Assembly (NCBI GenBank): GCA_020854815.1
Contig: JAHKLW010000031.1
Span: forward strand, 1-44,269
Direction: 5' to 3'
From: Methanofastidiosum sp.
Lineage (GTDB): Archaea > Methanobacteriota_B > Thermococci > Methanofastidiosales > Methanofastidiosaceae
Length of the DNA stretch: 44,269 nucleotides
The notes under the pieces were generated by a model. The model did no database searches and was not told the origin of the DNA. It saw only the letters and a program-made list of their open reading frames with translations. The translations under genes were made by a program, and so were the position numbers. Of this stretch, positions 18,330-26,444 are shown piece after piece. Every line of letters begins with the position of its first letter. Positions within the stretch are counted from its first letter, which is position 1.

Positions 18330-18911
18330 ATAGCTACAAAGAAAAAGAAGGATGTTACTGAGAAAAAGGTAACTAAAACTACAAATGCCGCTACAAAAAA
18401 ATCAGTTAGTCCAAAGGCTGAGAAAAAAGTCGTCTCAGCAAAGAAAGAAAAATCATTCTTAAAGGAAAACAAGAAAATAGCGATTATTGGAGCAGTTGCA
18501 ATAGTTTTAGTAATTGCCGCTATAGTCGCATTCTACTACACTCAAGAAAGTGACAAAAATAAAGTAGAAGAAGCAGTCAGATTACACATTGAATATTATA
18601 ATACCAGAAACATTGATGCTTACTACGATCTAGTATCACAAAATTCCAAAGATAAATATGGAATCAAGTTAGAAGATATATCAAATCTCTTGAACAAAGC
18701 CGCATTTGATGGAACAAATATCACGATTGTAAACATAAGCCAGATAACAATTCAAGGAAACGACGCAGAAGCTAGAGGAGTAATCATTGCAAAGAACAAT
18801 CAAGGATCTGAAACAAGATCATTCGTTGAACTATACAAAAAGGAAAACGGTGTATGGAAATACGAACAGAGAATGTGGCAAGATACAGCTACTTCACAGG
18901 TTCCTCAATAA
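18330..18911 (+). CDS. Membrane-anchored NTF2/SnoaL-like protein with apparent ATA start
   Basis: The frame codes for 193 aa: a Lys/Thr/Ala-rich head (residues 1-48), a membrane helix at about 50-70 ([21 protein letters not shown]), and an extracytoplasmic domain ([23 protein letters not shown], then [14 protein letters not shown] and [19 protein letters not shown], quoted in pieces). That domain has the helix-then-curved-sheet look of NTF2/DUF4878-type proteins. No ATG, GTG or TTG exists in frame upstream of 18690, which lies past the membrane helix. GGTGA sits 4 nt before ATA at 18330, and an in-frame stop lies at 18294. A non-canonical AUA start, or an ATG-to-ATA change, is the simplest reading. 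Its end overlaps trm56 by 23 nt. Confidence 0.7.
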   Translation: MATKKKKDVTEKKVTKTTNAATKKSVSPKAEKKVVSAKKEKSFLKENKKIAIIGAVAIVLVIAAIVAFYYTQESDKNKVEEAVRLHIEYYNTRNIDAYYDLVSQNSKDKYGIKLEDISNLLNKAAFDGTNITIVNISQITIQGNDAEARGVIIAKNNQGSETRSFVELYKKENGVWKYEQRMWQDTATSQVPQ

Positions 18912-19422
18912 TATTTTTACCTTTTTCAGAAGGAACAATTTTTAATTTTGCATTTTTATATTCTTTTTTAATCTCTTTTCCATCATATAGTCTATCTAAA
19001 AAAAGAGCAAGTGCTGAGATTTCAGAATGTGGCTGATTTGTAACAGAAAGATTGTAACTAGATAGTTCGTAAATATCTTTTGGAACTTTCTCTGCCCCAA
19101 CTACGATCATAATATCTTTATTTTCAATGAAAACTAAATTTTTAATTTCTCCAATCTTATCTTCGAAGGGAGTTCCATACATAGTCAGGTGCACGGAGAT
19201 TCCTTTAAATTTTTTAAAAGCTTGTTTATAAGTTTCGAAATAAACAGAGAATTCTCCACCCCAACTCTTAGAAACACCATCTAGACTCTTTTTTATCTTC
19301 TCATCTTTTTCCCATATAGAAATTGAGTCTGCTCCAAAAGCTCTTGAAACTAATGCGACATGTGTAGTAATGCGATGATCCCTCTCGGGTCTGTGGCCAA
19401 TTCTAAGAACTGTAATGCTCAT
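18889..19422 (-). CDS. trm56: tRNA (cytidine-56-2'-O)-methyltransferase
   Basis: The archaeal SPOUT enzyme methylates C56 in the T-loop of tRNA. The 177-aa protein shows the family signatures [33 protein letters not shown] (the knot SAM site) and [17 protein letters not shown]. The start ATG overlaps the upstream RAM-domain gene by 4 nt, so the two are cotranscribed. The 3' end overlaps the convergent gene by 23 nt. The enzyme replaces a guide-RNA-directed C56 modification used by some crenarchaea. Confidence 0.94.
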   Translation of the reverse strand: MSITVLRIGHRPERDHRITTHVALVSRAFGADSISIWEKDEKIKKSLDGVSKSWGGEFSVYFETYKQAFKKFKGISVHLTMYGTPFEDKIGEIKNLVFIENKDIMIVVGAEKVPKDIYELSSYNLSVTNQPHSEISALALFLDRLYDGKEIKKEYKNAKLKIVPSEKGKNIIEEPVK

Positions 19423-19640
19423 TTTTTGATCATTGTAGAAGACATTTGTACACCAGGAACTCTTCTAATTGAGCTGGTGAGAATATCAAGTTCACCTAAT
19501 TCTTTTATGTTGACTTTAACAATCATGTCATATTCGCCATAAAGTTCATGCACTTCAATAACGTTTTTCATATTTGAAATCTTTTCAGTTACATCCTCTT
19601 CTGTTCCAGGTTGTACAACACAAAGTATAAATGCTATCAT
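19419..19640 (-). CDS. Stand-alone Lrp/AsnC-type RAM domain protein
   Basis: This 73-aa protein matches only the ligand-binding half of Lrp/AsnC regulators: [37 protein letters not shown], then [20 protein letters not shown]. There is no helix-turn-helix, so it does not bind DNA itself. Stand-alone RAM proteins form oligomers, bind amino acids and may modulate full-length Lrp proteins. It is upstream of, and overlaps, trm56. The pairing is probably about transcription rather than joint function. Confidence 0.85.
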   Translation of the reverse strand: MIAFILCVVQPGTEEDVTEKISNMKNVIEVHELYGEYDMIVKVNIKELGELDILTSSIRRVPGVQMSSTMIKK

Positions 19641-19702
19641 TTTATCCCTTCTTTTTTAATGTCAACATATTTTTAAACTTTTTGCATGAGACTATCATTT
19701 GT

Positions 19703-20482
19703 CTATATTATTCCATAAAATTCGGGCTTTCTATCATTAAATATGTTATTTTTTGGATTAAGGTTTTTATCTCTAGCTTTGAGTGGATCTATTTCAACTT
19801 CATATATCTCCTGCTTATCTTCTGAAGCTCTAAAAATAATTTTGCCGTTGGGACCTACGATCTGGCTCTGTCCAATAAATTTTAATCCCCTTTCTTCGCC
19901 AACTCTATTTGATGTAATAGAGTAAACTCTGTTTTGGAGACATATTGTTTTCATCGCTTCTGGACAGTATGGCATGACTAAATTTGCTGGATGGCATAGT
20001 ATGTCTGCGCCCATAAGGGACAAAGTTCTAGTAGACTCAGGAAAAAACCAATCAAAACAGATCATTGTACCAATCTTAATTCCATCTACTTCAAATATTT
20101 TAAATCCTAGATCTCCAGGGAGAAAATAATCTTTTTCATCGAAAAAAAGATGGATTTTTCTATATTTTCCCAAATATTCCCCTTTACTAACAACGGCCAG
20201 AGAATTATAAAATCCCTTTTCTGTTTTTTCAGATAATCCAAACACAATTGTTTTATCATTATCCTCAGCAAAATCTTTCAAAGTTTTTGTAGTGTAACCG
20301 TCCGGGATTTTTTCAGAAACTTCTAAGACTTCCTTTTTATTTTTAAAATTATAGCCAGTATTAAAAAGTTCGGGCAAAACTATCAATGACGCCTCGTTTT
20401 TCTCCATCAGTTTGATTGCATTGTCCACATTCTTTTTAACTTCAAGTAACCCTATATTCATCTGGATAAATCCTACTTTCAT
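19703..20482 (-). CDS. Carbon-nitrogen hydrolase (nitrilase superfamily)
   Basis: This is an amidase-type hydrolase of 259 aa with the Glu-Lys-Cys triad at E38 (IVLPELFNTGY), K109 (LGKYRKIHLF) and C142 (GTMICFDWFFPES). NRVGEER and GQSQIVGPNGKII follow. The closest general resemblance is to omega-amidase or N-carbamoyl-type members, but the substrate cannot be told. It lies 22 nt downstream of the methyltransferase on the same strand and probably shares its transcript. Confidence 0.9.
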   Translation of the reverse strand: MKVGFIQMNIGLLEVKKNVDNAIKLMEKNEASLIVLPELFNTGYNFKNKKEVLEVSEKIPDGYTTKTLKDFAEDNDKTIVFGLSEKTEKGFYNSLAVVSKGEYLGKYRKIHLFFDEKDYFLPGDLGFKIFEVDGIKIGTMICFDWFFPESTRTLSLMGADILCHPANLVMPYCPEAMKTICLQNRVYSITSNRVGEERGLKFIGQSQIVGPNGKIIFRASEDKQEIYEVEIDPLKARDKNLNPKNNIFNDRKPEFYGII

Positions 20483-20504
20483 AAATATATTTTAGAATTA
20501 ATAA

Positions 20505-21185
20505 TTAAAAAGACTTTCTTCCAATGAAGACAATATATCGCCCAAATCTATTTAGCGCCGGTAGAAATGTCAATTTTGGATACAACGACCCAATTCTTTT
20601 TGTATAATCCTTGAATATGGCATCTATTTCCTTTTTTGAATAGTATCTTATCCTCACAGATATTTTCTTTCCACTAGCGTATACGGATAATTTTCCTTTC
20701 CTTTTTTTTATGGCCCTTAGGGGATTTTTTCCTTCTTTAATAGATTTAATTATCCAGGAGACATTATAGATATTGCCAACAGTAAATGCCAAATAACCAT
20801 CTTTTTTTAAGCAGAAGTCCGAGGACTCTTTAAAATTTGAAATATTTGCATGATTCAAGGGGCCAAAAATCGATATAATATTATCGAAAGTATTCTCCTT
20901 AAATGGAAGTTTTTCCATGTCTGCTACTATGTAATAGTTTCCATTCTCGCCATTCTTTGCTTTTTTAACCATTTCATAAGATATGTCAGCGGAGATTACT
21001 TTGTGCCCTTTATTTTTCAATAATCTAGAATGATACCCTGTTCCACACCCAATATCCAAAGTCAGACCTAAAGGTAAATTTGAAAGAATCTTTTCTTCTT
21101 CCATTCTCATTTTTATATTTAAATTATCAGAATACCTTGAATCGTAGTCTTGAGAAAGGGAGTCATAAAAACGTCTCTTATCCAT
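20505..21185 (-). CDS. Class I SAM-dependent methyltransferase
   Basis: The 226-aa protein has the Rossmann SAM site LTLDIGCGTGYHSRLL (motif I), VISADISYEMVKKA (motif II acid loop) and ADMEKLPFKENTFDNIISIFG (motifs III-IV). It resembles ubiquinone/menaquinone-type small-molecule methyltransferases, with a basic C-terminal half. The substrate is unknown. It is the first gene of a two-gene minus-strand unit with the nitrilase, and is divergent from the epimerase gene. Confidence 0.88.
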   Translation of the reverse strand: MDKRRFYDSLSQDYDSRYSDNLNIKMRMEEEKILSNLPLGLTLDIGCGTGYHSRLLKNKGHKVISADISYEMVKKAKNGENGNYYIVADMEKLPFKENTFDNIISIFGPLNHANISNFKESSDFCLKKDGYLAFTVGNIYNVSWIIKSIKEGKNPLRAIKKRKGKLSVYASGKKISVRIRYYSKKEIDAIFKDYTKRIGSLYPKLTFLPALNRFGRYIVFIGRKSF

Positions 21186-21284
21186 TTAATCCTATCCTGA
21201 TATCTGTTTGAGTAAAGTCTTTATAGAAGTTTATCATAAAATTTTATAAACCAATCCGTTAGAAGCAGTAAAAGAGTTGCCATT

Positions 21285-22166
21285 ATGAGAAAAATAGAAT
21301 TTTTTTTATTACTAATCATAATTTCTTCGGCATGTGTACAATTTACTCCAAATCAAACAAATGAAAAAAATTATAGCGTTAAAGAGAATAGTATTATTTC
21401 GCCAAAAAAGTATTCAATAGATGAATCTAATATCCCCCTCACTTATTATGGAACTATTGATGGTGTTGAGCTTGGATACCAGATTGCACCGCACAATGTT
21501 GCCATGAAATCTTTAGAGGCTTTTTACCGATACCATGATACGGGAAATGAATCTTATCTCAATAGGGGATTATATCTAGCAGACTGGCTTATGGAGGATG
21601 CCGATTATAGGGGTAATGGGACTTTTGTAGTTTGGACATACGATTATCCTTGGCCTCCCTACAATCTTAATGAAGACTGGACTGGATCCCTAAATCAAGC
21701 GGCAATAATAAAAGCCCTTTCATTTGCACATTTATATTCTAAGGACGAAAAATACAAGCAAATGATTGACAAAAGTCTTAATGCTTTTGAAATTGAGGTT
21801 AAGGACGGCGGACTCAGGATGATTAGAGAAGACGAAGGCAAGTATTATGTGTGGTACCCAGAGTATGCAAAAGAAACTCCCCCCTATGTTCTTAATGGAT
21901 TTATAACAGTGATTATTCGTTTGAGGGAGTATTATCTTATTTCAACTGATAAAAAAGCAGAGAGACTTTATCTTGAAGGTCTAGATTCTCTTGAACATTA
22001 TTTGCCAGAATACGATGCAAGAAACAAAAAAAGTTACTACGATGCAATGGGGAATATAGCAAATGATCACTACCATGAAATGCATATTGCCCAATTAGAT
22101 TCATTATACCAATATACCAAAAATCCAATGTTTAAAGAATATAAAGAAAAGTGGGAAAGAGGATAA
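21285..22166 (+). CDS. D-glucuronyl C5-epimerase-like lipoprotein
   Basis: This is a predicted extracytoplasmic polysaccharide-modifying enzyme of 293 aa. It has a short lipoprotein signal (IIISSAC, Cys17), then an alpha/alpha-barrel-like region. The diagnostic C-terminus has PPYVLNGFITVIIRLREYY, LPEYDARNKKSYYDAMG and NDHYHEMHIAQLDSLYQYT followed by NPMFKEYKEKW, which parallels the end of animal and bacterial heparosan C5-epimerases. Those enzymes convert D-glucuronate to L-iduronate within a polymer. In an archaeon the substrate could be a cell-surface uronic-acid glycan; this is inference. Confidence 0.82.
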   Translation: MRKIEFFLLLIIISSACVQFTPNQTNEKNYSVKENSIISPKKYSIDESNIPLTYYGTIDGVELGYQIAPHNVAMKSLEAFYRYHDTGNESYLNRGLYLADWLMEDADYRGNGTFVVWTYDYPWPPYNLNEDWTGSLNQAAIIKALSFAHLYSKDEKYKQMIDKSLNAFEIEVKDGGLRMIREDEGKYYVWYPEYAKETPPYVLNGFITVIIRLREYYLISTDKKAERLYLEGLDSLEHYLPEYDARNKKSYYDAMGNIANDHYHEMHIAQLDSLYQYTKNPMFKEYKEKWERG

Positions 22167-22169
22167 ATT

Positions 22170-23828
22170 CTAGTAACCTGAATCCTGTCTCTCTGTTGTT
22201 TCAAAAGTCGTTTGGTCCTTCTTCATAGTTTCAGATATCTTAATTGTTTCCTTTCTAATTTCTTCTAGCTCTGAGGAAATCATTTTTTCTTTTATTTTTT
22301 CTGGAGGTCCAATTTCTACTATGTTTCCTTCAAGTAAGAAGCAAGACCTGTCACAGGCATCGACAACAAAGTCTGAATCATGAGTTATTATAATGAAAGT
22401 TTGTTCTAGATATTCCCTTGATTTCCTTATTGCGTCTGCAATTTCTTTTGTCCCCCTTGGTTCGTCAAGAATAACGAGATTTGGTTCTTTTATCAAAATC
22501 TGTGCCAAAGCAACTGTATGCCTCTCACCTTCAGAAAGAGACTCAGGCGTTTTATAAATAATTTCTTCGATTTTATTTTTATTAAATCCGACTGCCTCTA
22601 GGACATCAGATACCTTTTTTGTTGCTAGTTCTAAGGGGAGCTTTAATCCAATTGACTCAGTTAAATTGTGGAAAACAGTTTTATTTGGATAGAGAGAGTA
22701 TTCCTGGTGCAAAATTCCTATATAAGGTGCTGCCCTTATCCTACCTGAAGAGCCATCTTCTTTCATATTAATCCATTCGTCACCAATCCTAAGTTTAAAT
22801 TCTCCTTCTTTAAAAGGAATTAGCCCCCCTATAATCTTAGAAACGGTAGTTTTCCCAGCCCCACTCTTACCCACAATACCAAATATCTCTTTCTCATTTA
22901 CAGTAAGGGAGAAATTATCAACGGCTTTAATTACCCCCCTTGAGATAGAATAAAAGTATTTTTTTACATTGATTAGTGATATCATCTCTTTTCCAGTTTC
23001 TGTAAAAATCAATTTATCATCGTCTGAAGGGATTATACCTTTTACGATTAGTTTGAACGAATCTAATTCTTCAGTTATTTTTCCTTTGTCAAGAACTAAT
23101 GTCCTCTCAGTAACTTTGCTAATTATGGAAGATTTTTGAGATGCAACTACTAGACTTTTACTATCATTTTTAAATATATTAATTAATGTCTTTTCAATAA
23201 TATCCGAAGTAACAGGATCAAGAGTTTCTGTTGGCTCATCAGCAAACAATACCATTGGATCTAATGCGAGTTGCCTAGCTAATACAAGTCTTTGTTTCTC
23301 CCCTCCAGAAAGGTCTCTTGCAACATGAGTCATCCTATGTATCAAGTTAACTTTCTGAAGAATTTCAATTATTCTTGAATTGATTTCTTTTTCTGGTAAT
23401 TGCATATCTATGAATACTTCGTACATGTTTTCAATTACAGATCTCTGCCCGAAAAGTGCAAAGGTTCTCTGGAACATTATTGCAGTTCTTCTCTTCAACA
23501 CATTGAAAAATTCAGCATCTTTCCAAAAATTTATTTTTTTGGAGATGTATTCGGAATTACATTTAAGGCATTTTTTTCCTGTGTAGCTTGGGAGATTGAT
23601 ATATTTACATTTTGGGCAATATGAAACAAAGTAGTATACATTTCCTTTTGAAGGGGCGTAACCCTTTGTACCTCTTAAGATATTAAGTAATACTGATTTT
23701 CCGCTACCTGTAGGGCCATATAACCCCAAGGAATCTCCTTCTTTAATTGAAAAAGAAATATTTTCCAATATTACTACGTCGTCAACAATGAATGAAAGAT
23801 TTTCAACTTGAATTAGATTATGCTTCAT
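22170..23828 (-). CDS. atwA: AtwA-like double ABC ATPase (methyl-CoM reductase component A2)
   Basis: Component A2 is an ATP carrier used to reactivate methyl-coenzyme M reductase. The 552-aa protein has two ATPase halves. NBD1 has Walker A GPTGSGKS (38-45), an inserted zinc knuckle (C71, C74, C87, C90), signature LSGGEKQRLVLARQL and Walker B/D-loop ADEPTETLDP. NBD2 has Walker A GKSGAGKT, signature LSEGERHTVALAQ and Walker B VILDEPRGT at 455-460, running straight into KEIADAIRKS without the usual xMDP/xLD D-loop. The zinc insert and LSEGERHTVALAQ point to AtwA. ATG 23828 follows GGGGATTAAA. The TTG at 23840 is a weaker start. Confidence 0.85.
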   Translation of the reverse strand: MKHNLIQVENLSFIVDDVVILENISFSIKEGDSLGLYGPTGSGKSVLLNILRGTKGYAPSKGNVYYFVSYCPKCKYINLPSYTGKKCLKCNSEYISKKINFWKDAEFFNVLKRRTAIMFQRTFALFGQRSVIENMYEVFIDMQLPEKEINSRIIEILQKVNLIHRMTHVARDLSGGEKQRLVLARQLALDPMVLFADEPTETLDPVTSDIIEKTLINIFKNDSKSLVVASQKSSIISKVTERTLVLDKGKITEELDSFKLIVKGIIPSDDDKLIFTETGKEMISLINVKKYFYSISRGVIKAVDNFSLTVNEKEIFGIVGKSGAGKTTVSKIIGGLIPFKEGEFKLRIGDEWINMKEDGSSGRIRAAPYIGILHQEYSLYPNKTVFHNLTESIGLKLPLELATKKVSDVLEAVGFNKNKIEEIIYKTPESLSEGERHTVALAQILIKEPNLVILDEPRGTKEIADAIRKSREYLEQTFIIITHDSDFVVDACDRSCFLLEGNIVEIGPPEKIKEKMISSELEEIRKETIKISETMKKDQTTFETTERQDSGY

Positions 23829-24033
23829 TTTAATCCCCAAGAATTATTATTAATTAAGCGACAGTCAATGAAAAGATTTTGATTCTGATAGAGATACAAA
23901 GTGTATAATCTTATTTTTTTGAAGTAAAAATAATGAGAAAAAACGTATAAATTATAGGAAAAAAATTGCTTAATAATTTTACTAAAATTACAGGTAAGCA
24001 TAATTTTTTATCTAATCAAAAGAAATTAATGTT

Positions 24034-24477
24034 ATGGATCAAATTGAAATCCTTCCAGCAAAATATGAAGATCATGACGAAATCCATGGATTATTAATAC
24101 AATTATGGCCAGATAAAATAGTTGATAAAGAGAATATAAGAGATATTTTCCAAAAAGGATTAGAAAATAAGTCAAATAAATATCTCATTGCTAGAAATAA
24201 AAATGTCATTGTTGGATTTATCTCATTGAGTACTAAGAATAGTATGTGGCAAGAAGGAAATATTGGGCATATTGATGAATTGATAGTTGATAAAAACTTC
24301 AGGAAAATGGGAGTGGGATTACTACTATTGGATGCAATTACAAAGATTGCTAGAGAAAATGGTTGTAAGAGATTAGAGCTAGATTCTGCATTTCATCGCA
24401 AAGAAGCCCATATTTTCTATGAAAAAAATGGATTTGAGAATAGAGCTTTTATATTTTCAAAGTCATTGTCAAAATAA
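24034..24477 (+). CDS. GNAT family N-acetyltransferase
   Basis: The 147-aa protein is a single GNAT domain: the start IEILPAKYEDHDEIHGLLIQ, the acetyl-CoA pyrophosphate loop NFRKMGVGLLLL (R/Q-x-x-G-x-G/A) near residues 88-99, and the C-terminal HRKEAHIFYEKNGFE. It resembles small aminoglycoside- or protein-acetylating members, but the substrate is unknown. A promoter-like ACGTATAAATTATAGG lies about 75 nt upstream, leaving a longer leader than most genes here. It stands alone. Confidence 0.87.
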   Translation: MDQIEILPAKYEDHDEIHGLLIQLWPDKIVDKENIRDIFQKGLENKSNKYLIARNKNVIVGFISLSTKNSMWQEGNIGHIDELIVDKNFRKMGVGLLLLDAITKIARENGCKRLELDSAFHRKEAHIFYEKNGFENRAFIFSKSLSK

Positions 24478-24567
24478 GAATGTTAACTTCTTTACTCAAA
24501 AATTAATCAATGTTTAGATAGATTTTAAATATATCTTAAATCTCTTTTATTATAGTTGAGGGATTTT

Positions 24568-26136
24568 GTGATATCTAAATCAGGTAAAGACTTTGACATA
24601 ATATTAATTACGGCAGAATATTACGATGACCACCCATTGTCACCTTCAGGAGTTATCTCAAGAGTTCTAGAAAGTAAAGGTTACAAGATTGGAATTATAG
24701 AAAAACCCTTAACAAAAGAAGATTACCTAAAACTTGGATCACCGAAATTATTCTTTGCTGTTACTTCTGGATCCATAGATAGCATGCTCCATAATTATAC
24801 GCCATTAAAAAAAAAGAGATCAGAAGACCCGCACTCTAACTTATCTTTGATGCCTGATAGGGCTTTGATAGTATACTGTAACAAGATTAGAGAGTACTTC
24901 AAGTCTGCAGTAATTGTCATAGGCGGAATAGAAGCTTCTATGAGGAGATTTGCCCATTATGATTACTGGAACAATGATATCCGAAGGAGCATTATCTTTG
25001 ATACTCGAGCAAATATTTTAGTTTACGGGAACGGGGAAAAACAAATTCTTGAAATAGCAGAAAGATCAAGAAAAGGCATCGAACTTAAAGGGATTCCAGG
25101 GACGTGTATCATAAGTAAAATTTTAGAGGAAGGATTCGAGCTGCTTCCTTCGTTTGAAGAAGTAAAAGAAGATCCTCTAAAGTTTTGTAAAATGCAGAAA
25201 CTACTTTCAAATAAGAAGAATTTAGCCCAGTTCTATGATAATAACTACCTTCTTCAATACTCTTATCCAGAATACACAACAGAAGATCTAGATTGGATAT
25301 ACTCACTACCATATTCAAGGAGACTTCACCCTAATTCTCTTTTAAAGATGGCAAAATTTTCAGTTGTTACCCATAGAGGGTGTATAGGTAATTGCAATTT
25401 TTGCTCACTTAAACTCCACCAGGGAGATAAAATTGTTTCAAGGAGTGAAGGTTCAATCTTAAAAGAAATAGAATCAATAACATCTCATCCAGATTTTAAA
25501 GGATATGTAGATGATCTTGGAGGTCCTTCTGCAAATATGTATGGAATGGATTGTGCAGATAAATGCAGCCAAGATTGTATTAACTGTAACAAATTAGACA
25601 GAAGCCATATGAAATTAATCTCGCTTTTAAAAAAAGCTAGAGGAATTAAAGGCGTTAAGAAAATATTTGTCAGAAGTGGTATAAGGTATGACCTTGCAAT
25701 AGAAAGTAAGGAATATGTCAAAGATCTCTCGGAGCACCATATATCTGGCTGTCTTAAAATAGCACCTGAACATTTTTCTGAAAAAGTTTTGACACTTATG
25801 AATAAAGATAATTCAAGATTTGATGAATTTGTTTCATTCTTTGAGAGTATTAACAAAGATAAAAAACAGTATCTCAAGTATTATCTAATGATTTGCCACC
25901 CAGGTGATGATGAAAAAGAAATAATGAAATTAAAGGAAAAAATAAGTTACCTGTCGAACATTGAAAGCTTCCAGGTTTTTACACCGACACCCATGACAAA
26001 TTCCACATGTATCTATTGGACCGGGATAGATCCAAATAGCATGAAAAGAGTTAACGTCATACATGACTACAAAACAAAAAAGAAATTAAAACGCATAATA
26101 CTACAAGAAATAGATAACAAAAAATCTCGTAGTTAG
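24568..26136 (+). CDS. YgiQ-type radical SAM protein
   Basis: This is a predicted [4Fe-4S] radical SAM enzyme of 522 aa, with the cluster motif HRGCIGNCNFCSLKLHQG (CxxxCxxC) near the middle. The YgiQ N-terminus is present (ILITAEYYDDHPLSPSGVISR), as are GGIEASMRRFAHYDYWNND and the late GCLKIAPEH and PTPMTNSTCIYWTG. The biochemical role of the family is unknown. GTG 24568 is preferred over TTG 24556, since the TTG sits in what looks like the Shine-Dalgarno (GAGGGATTTT). A TATA-like GATTTTAAATATATC lies upstream. Confidence 0.9.
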   Translation: MISKSGKDFDIILITAEYYDDHPLSPSGVISRVLESKGYKIGIIEKPLTKEDYLKLGSPKLFFAVTSGSIDSMLHNYTPLKKKRSEDPHSNLSLMPDRALIVYCNKIREYFKSAVIVIGGIEASMRRFAHYDYWNNDIRRSIIFDTRANILVYGNGEKQILEIAERSRKGIELKGIPGTCIISKILEEGFELLPSFEEVKEDPLKFCKMQKLLSNKKNLAQFYDNNYLLQYSYPEYTTEDLDWIYSLPYSRRLHPNSLLKMAKFSVVTHRGCIGNCNFCSLKLHQGDKIVSRSEGSILKEIESITSHPDFKGYVDDLGGPSANMYGMDCADKCSQDCINCNKLDRSHMKLISLLKKARGIKGVKKIFVRSGIRYDLAIESKEYVKDLSEHHISGCLKIAPEHFSEKVLTLMNKDNSRFDEFVSFFESINKDKKQYLKYYLMICHPGDDEKEIMKLKEKISYLSNIESFQVFTPTPMTNSTCIYWTGIDPNSMKRVNVIHDYKTKKKLKRIILQEIDNKKSRS

Positions 26137-26224
26137 ATTTCTTACAATTCCTCATCAGTAAATTTTAAATATATTATTCGCCTATAGTAATAGAATAAAA
26201 ATATCAAAAAGGAAGTTTTTATTA

Positions 26225-26389
26225 ATGAGTGAAAAAACGATGGAAGGTTTTAGAGGAGAATTCCGGGAAATGCATGAAGCTGTCTGTTCTGAGTGTGGCA
26301 ATATGACGAAAGTTCCATTTAAACCTGATGGGATAAGGCCAGTTTATTGTAAGGATTGCTATAAAAAAAGAAGGGCTAGAAAGTATTAA
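26225..26389 (+). CDS. 54-aa CxxC...CxxC zinc-ribbon protein
   Basis: This small gene encodes 54 aa with two Cys pairs: VCSECGNMTKVPFKPDGIRP followed by VYCKDCYKKRRARKY. This CxxC-VPFKP-PVYC-x-x-C pattern is a widespread small zinc-ribbon family of methanogens and other prokaryotes, with a basic tail suited to nucleic-acid binding. No function is established that I can cite. AAGGAAG lies 8-10 nt before the ATG, and a TATA-like TTTTAAATATATT is further upstream. It is on the same strand as the radical SAM gene, 88 nt downstream. Confidence 0.85.
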   Translation: MSEKTMEGFRGEFREMHEAVCSECGNMTKVPFKPDGIRPVYCKDCYKKRRARKY

Positions 26390-26444
26390 TAACGTCTAAT
26401 GAACTCAAATAAATATTCTTGTTAGGGTGTAAAATAAATAAGGA

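Noticed and set aside
19631-19825. Plus-strand hydrophobic 64-codon frame
   Set aside because: It is antisense to the end of the nitrilase and the intergenic AT-rich stretch. The hydrophobicity comes from Phe/Ile codons of AT-rich DNA.
23829-24033. 205-nt gap between atwA and the GNAT gene, tested for small RNAs
   Set aside because: No complete box C/D set, no tRNA-like fold and no strong hairpin. It is explained by divergent promoters and a leader.
26137-26224. Possible C/D-box sRNA on the minus strand (CTGATGAGG next to a TATA-like stretch)
   Set aside because: Box C is present but no CTGA box follows at guide distance, and the stretch overlaps the end of the radical SAM gene region.
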